A stretch of 64,000 nt of DNA. Origin: Vanilla planifolia (Eukaryota > Streptophyta > Magnoliopsida > Asparagales > Orchidaceae). Under the pieces are notes generated by a model that did not search any database, was not told the origin of the DNA, and was given only the letters and a program-made list of their open reading frames with translations. Position 1 is the stretch's first letter; every line of letters begins with the position of its first letter. Shown piece by piece: positions 62,147 through 64,000 of this stretch. The translations under genes and the position numbers were made by a program. The stretch lies in assembly GCA_023846275.1 (NCBI GenBank), contig JAIUJO010000071.1, positions 1,727,498-1,791,497 on the forward strand, read 5' to 3'.

Positions 62147-64000
62147 ATATGCATGTGTGTGTGTATTGCTTATGTGTGAGTGTGTGTGCATGTGTTTGTT
62201 CATGCACACACATGTGTGCCCTTGTACTGTGCTTGTGTGCATGAGAGTTGGCGAGTGTTTGAGCATGGGCGCAAACATGCATGTGTGTGCTTGTGTATGA
62301 GTGTGCATGTTTGTGTGCTTATTGATGTGCTTGTGTATGCATGTGTGTGTATATGTGTATTGGTTTGGTGGGTGGGTGTGCATAGGTGGGTGTGTATGTG
62401 TGCTTGTGTGTGCAGGTGTGTGTGTATGTACTAGTGTACATGCATTCATGTGCTTGTATGGGTGTGTGTTTGGGTCTATATGTGTGTGTGTGTGTGTATA
62501 CGTGTTAGTGTTTGTGTGTGTATATGTGTATCTGTGTGCAAGCATGTGTCAATGTGTGTATCTATGCACATTTGTGTGCATGTGCTTGTGCACATATATG
62601 ATTTCTTGCATAGATGTGTGCAGGTGCTTGAGTGCAAATGTGTTTGCACATGTGCATGTGCATATGCATGTGTTTGTGTATGTGTGTGTGCATGTGTGCA
62701 TGTGTGAGTGCATGTGCATGTGCATGTGTTTGAGTTTGTACATGTGTGTGTGCATGTATGTGTGTGTAGGTGTGTGTGTGTGGATGTGCATGTGTATGTG
62801 TGCATGTGTGTGTGTGCGTGCATGTTTGTGTATATGAATGTGTGTGTGCTAGGGCACCTCTGTGTGTGTGCCTAATTGTGCATGTGAGGGTGTGTGTGGG
62901 CATGTGTATTTGTGTGTCTTTACTATATGTGTGTGTGCATGTGTTTCTGTGTATGCATGTGCATGTGTGCATGTGTGTATGCATTTTTGTCTGCATGTGT
63001 GTGTGATTCTTTCTATGTATGTATGCATGTTTGTGGGTATGCATGTTTTACATATGTGTGCATGTGTGATTGTATTGGTTGTGTGTGTGTGTGCTTGTGC
63101 AAGAGTGTGTGCATGTTTTTATGTTCAAGCATGCATGTACATGTTTATGCATTTATGTGTGCATATGTTGTTGTGCTGTTTGTGTGTGTATGTGTTTGTG
63201 CACAAATTTATGCATGCATGTGCCTTTGTGTCTGTGTGTGGGTGAACACATGTGTGTCTTTTTATATGTGTGTGTATGTCTGAATGCATCTGTTTAAGTG
63301 TATGTATGTATTGTGTGTGAGCAAATGTGTGTTGGTGCAAGTGCGTGTGCATGTGCGTGTGTGCATGTGTGCACATGTGTATGGGTGTGTGCATGTGTTT
63401 GCATGTTTATATGTTAATGTGTGTGTTTATATGTGCATGTGTACATGCTTATGTGTGTGAGTGTGTTTGCATATGTGTTTGTGTGTACATGTATGTTCAT
63501 GTGACTTTGTGTGCCTATGTGTGTGCATTTGTATGTGTGTGTTTGTATGCTTGCATATGTGTACATGTGTGTGCGTACGCACATTTGTCTGTATGTGTGC
63601 ATTTGACTATTTGTGTGTACTGTGTGTATGTGCATGTGCATAAGTGTGTATATGGGTGTGTATGGGTGTGCATGTGTATGTGTGTGTGCCAATGTGTGTG
63701 CATGTGTGTGAGCCTATATTTTTGTATATGTGTGTGTGTGCCAATGCCTGTTCCTATGCACATGTGTGTATGTCCACGTTTGTGTGGTCGTAGGTGTGGT
63801 TGTGTGTGTATGCATGCTTGTTTTTTTGTTTATAGGTGTGCATGTGTGTCCATATTTGTATATATGCTTTTGTGTGTGTGTGTGTGTGCCTATTTGTGCT
63901 TGTGTCCTTATGTTCTTGTGTGTGTGTGTGCATGTGAGGGTTCATGTGTTTGCATACCATGTGAGTGTGCAAGCATGCATGTGGATGTTACTATCGTTGG

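Larger units (their letters stand above)
48487..64000 (-). repeat. TG-sense degenerate simple-repeat block IV
   Basis: TG-sense repeat of the same character as 20.8-41.5 kb, running to the window edge. It contains the largest unique islands of the window (54,845-54,918; 60,600-60,631; 61,505-61,610; 62,111-62,146) and short exact tandem repeats near 57.34 and 58.18 kb. I could not assign long collinear copies of other blocks to it by eye. No gene is supported; the forward frames are Cys/Val-rich throughout. Confidence 0.94.
60632..64000 (-). repeat. TG repeat with scattered mixed islands to window edge
   Basis: Degenerate TG/CATG sequence broken by mixed islands at 61,250-61,274 (GAGCAAGTGATTTTTTGAGC), 61,505-61,545, 61,570-61,610 and 62,111-62,146. 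The final bases (GTTACTATCGTTGG, 63,987-64,000) also leave the repeat pattern and may mark the approach of a boundary just outside the window. No gene is visible. Confidence 0.75.

Noticed and set aside
63233-63256. Reverse-complement relation between GGGTGAACACATGTG in block IV and CACATGTGTTCACCGC near 5.1 and 6.07 kb
   Set aside because: The match is about 13-15 bases, similar words occur at 32,868 and 31,445, and flanks do not align clearly. It is too weak to claim homology.
1-64000. CRISPR array
   Set aside because: There are no identical repeats of 23-47 bp separated by unique spacers of constant length, and no cas-like gene.
1-64000. Telomeric array
   Set aside because: No runs of TTAGGG, TTAGG or TTTAGGG were seen; the array may still be subtelomeric, but nothing here shows it.
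1-64000. LINE, LTR or DNA transposon making up the repeats
   Set aside because: No reverse transcriptase, transposase, long terminal repeat, terminal inverted repeat with target duplication or poly-A tail was recognised. The duplicated units are themselves CA/TG repeat.
1-64000. Decayed CpG-rich DNA as the origin of TG and CA
   Set aside because: CpG deamination gives TG and CA on the same strand in similar numbers; each block here is almost purely of one sense.

Overview
The whole 64-kb window is one degenerate, strongly strand-asymmetric simple-sequence landscape. It is built from CA/TG dinucleotide runs regularly broken by CATG, GCATGC and ATGCAT (on one strand ACAC(A)TGC-like words, on the other TGTGTGCATG-like words). 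I found no convincing protein-coding gene, RNA gene, transposon body, CRISPR array or prokaryotic regulatory signal. Tens of kilobases of this kind of repeat, with no genes, point to a eukaryotic, probably animal, nuclear genome (a satellite-like or heterochromatic region). The species cannot be told from the sequence. The many long open frames follow from the low stop-codon content of CA/TG repeats: they read as His/Thr-rich in the CA sense and Cys/Val-rich in the TG sense, in all frames and on both strands.

The clearest structure is directional. Four blocks alternate in sense: CA-rich (1 to ~20,817), TG-rich (~20,818 to ~41,530), CA-rich (~41,531 to ~48,486) and TG-rich (~48,487 to 64,000). 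Each of the three changes takes place within about 50-100 bases. The blocks are therefore inverted relative to one another.

Inside the blocks there is older higher-order structure, visible as shared islands of non-CA/TG sequence in the same order. CA block III (41.5-46.9 kb) is a collinear, diverged copy of much of CA block I. Its first ~1.05 kb matches 7.05-8.05 kb; 41.85-45.25 kb matches 9.89-14.02 kb; 45.38-46.94 kb matches 19.43-20.81 kb. About 5.4 kb of block I (14.0-19.4 kb) has no visible counterpart in block III. The match runs right up to the strand switch at 20,818, while block III carries on in the CA sense for another 1.5 kb, so that switch looks like a rearrangement breakpoint inside the repeat. 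Further tandem duplications with periods from 12 bp to ~1.4 kb sit on top (4.3-6.15, 30.87-33.6, 34.3-34.5, 38.8-40.1, 46.2-46.9 and 57.3-57.4 kb, among others).

No genes work together here. The possible activities are those of the DNA or of a transcript: near-continuous purine/pyrimidine alternation (Z-DNA potential), inverted blocks that could fold or give double-stranded RNA, and dense UGCAUG, (UG)n or (CA)n words known as binding sites of RNA-binding proteins. These are inferences; the sequence does not show transcription.
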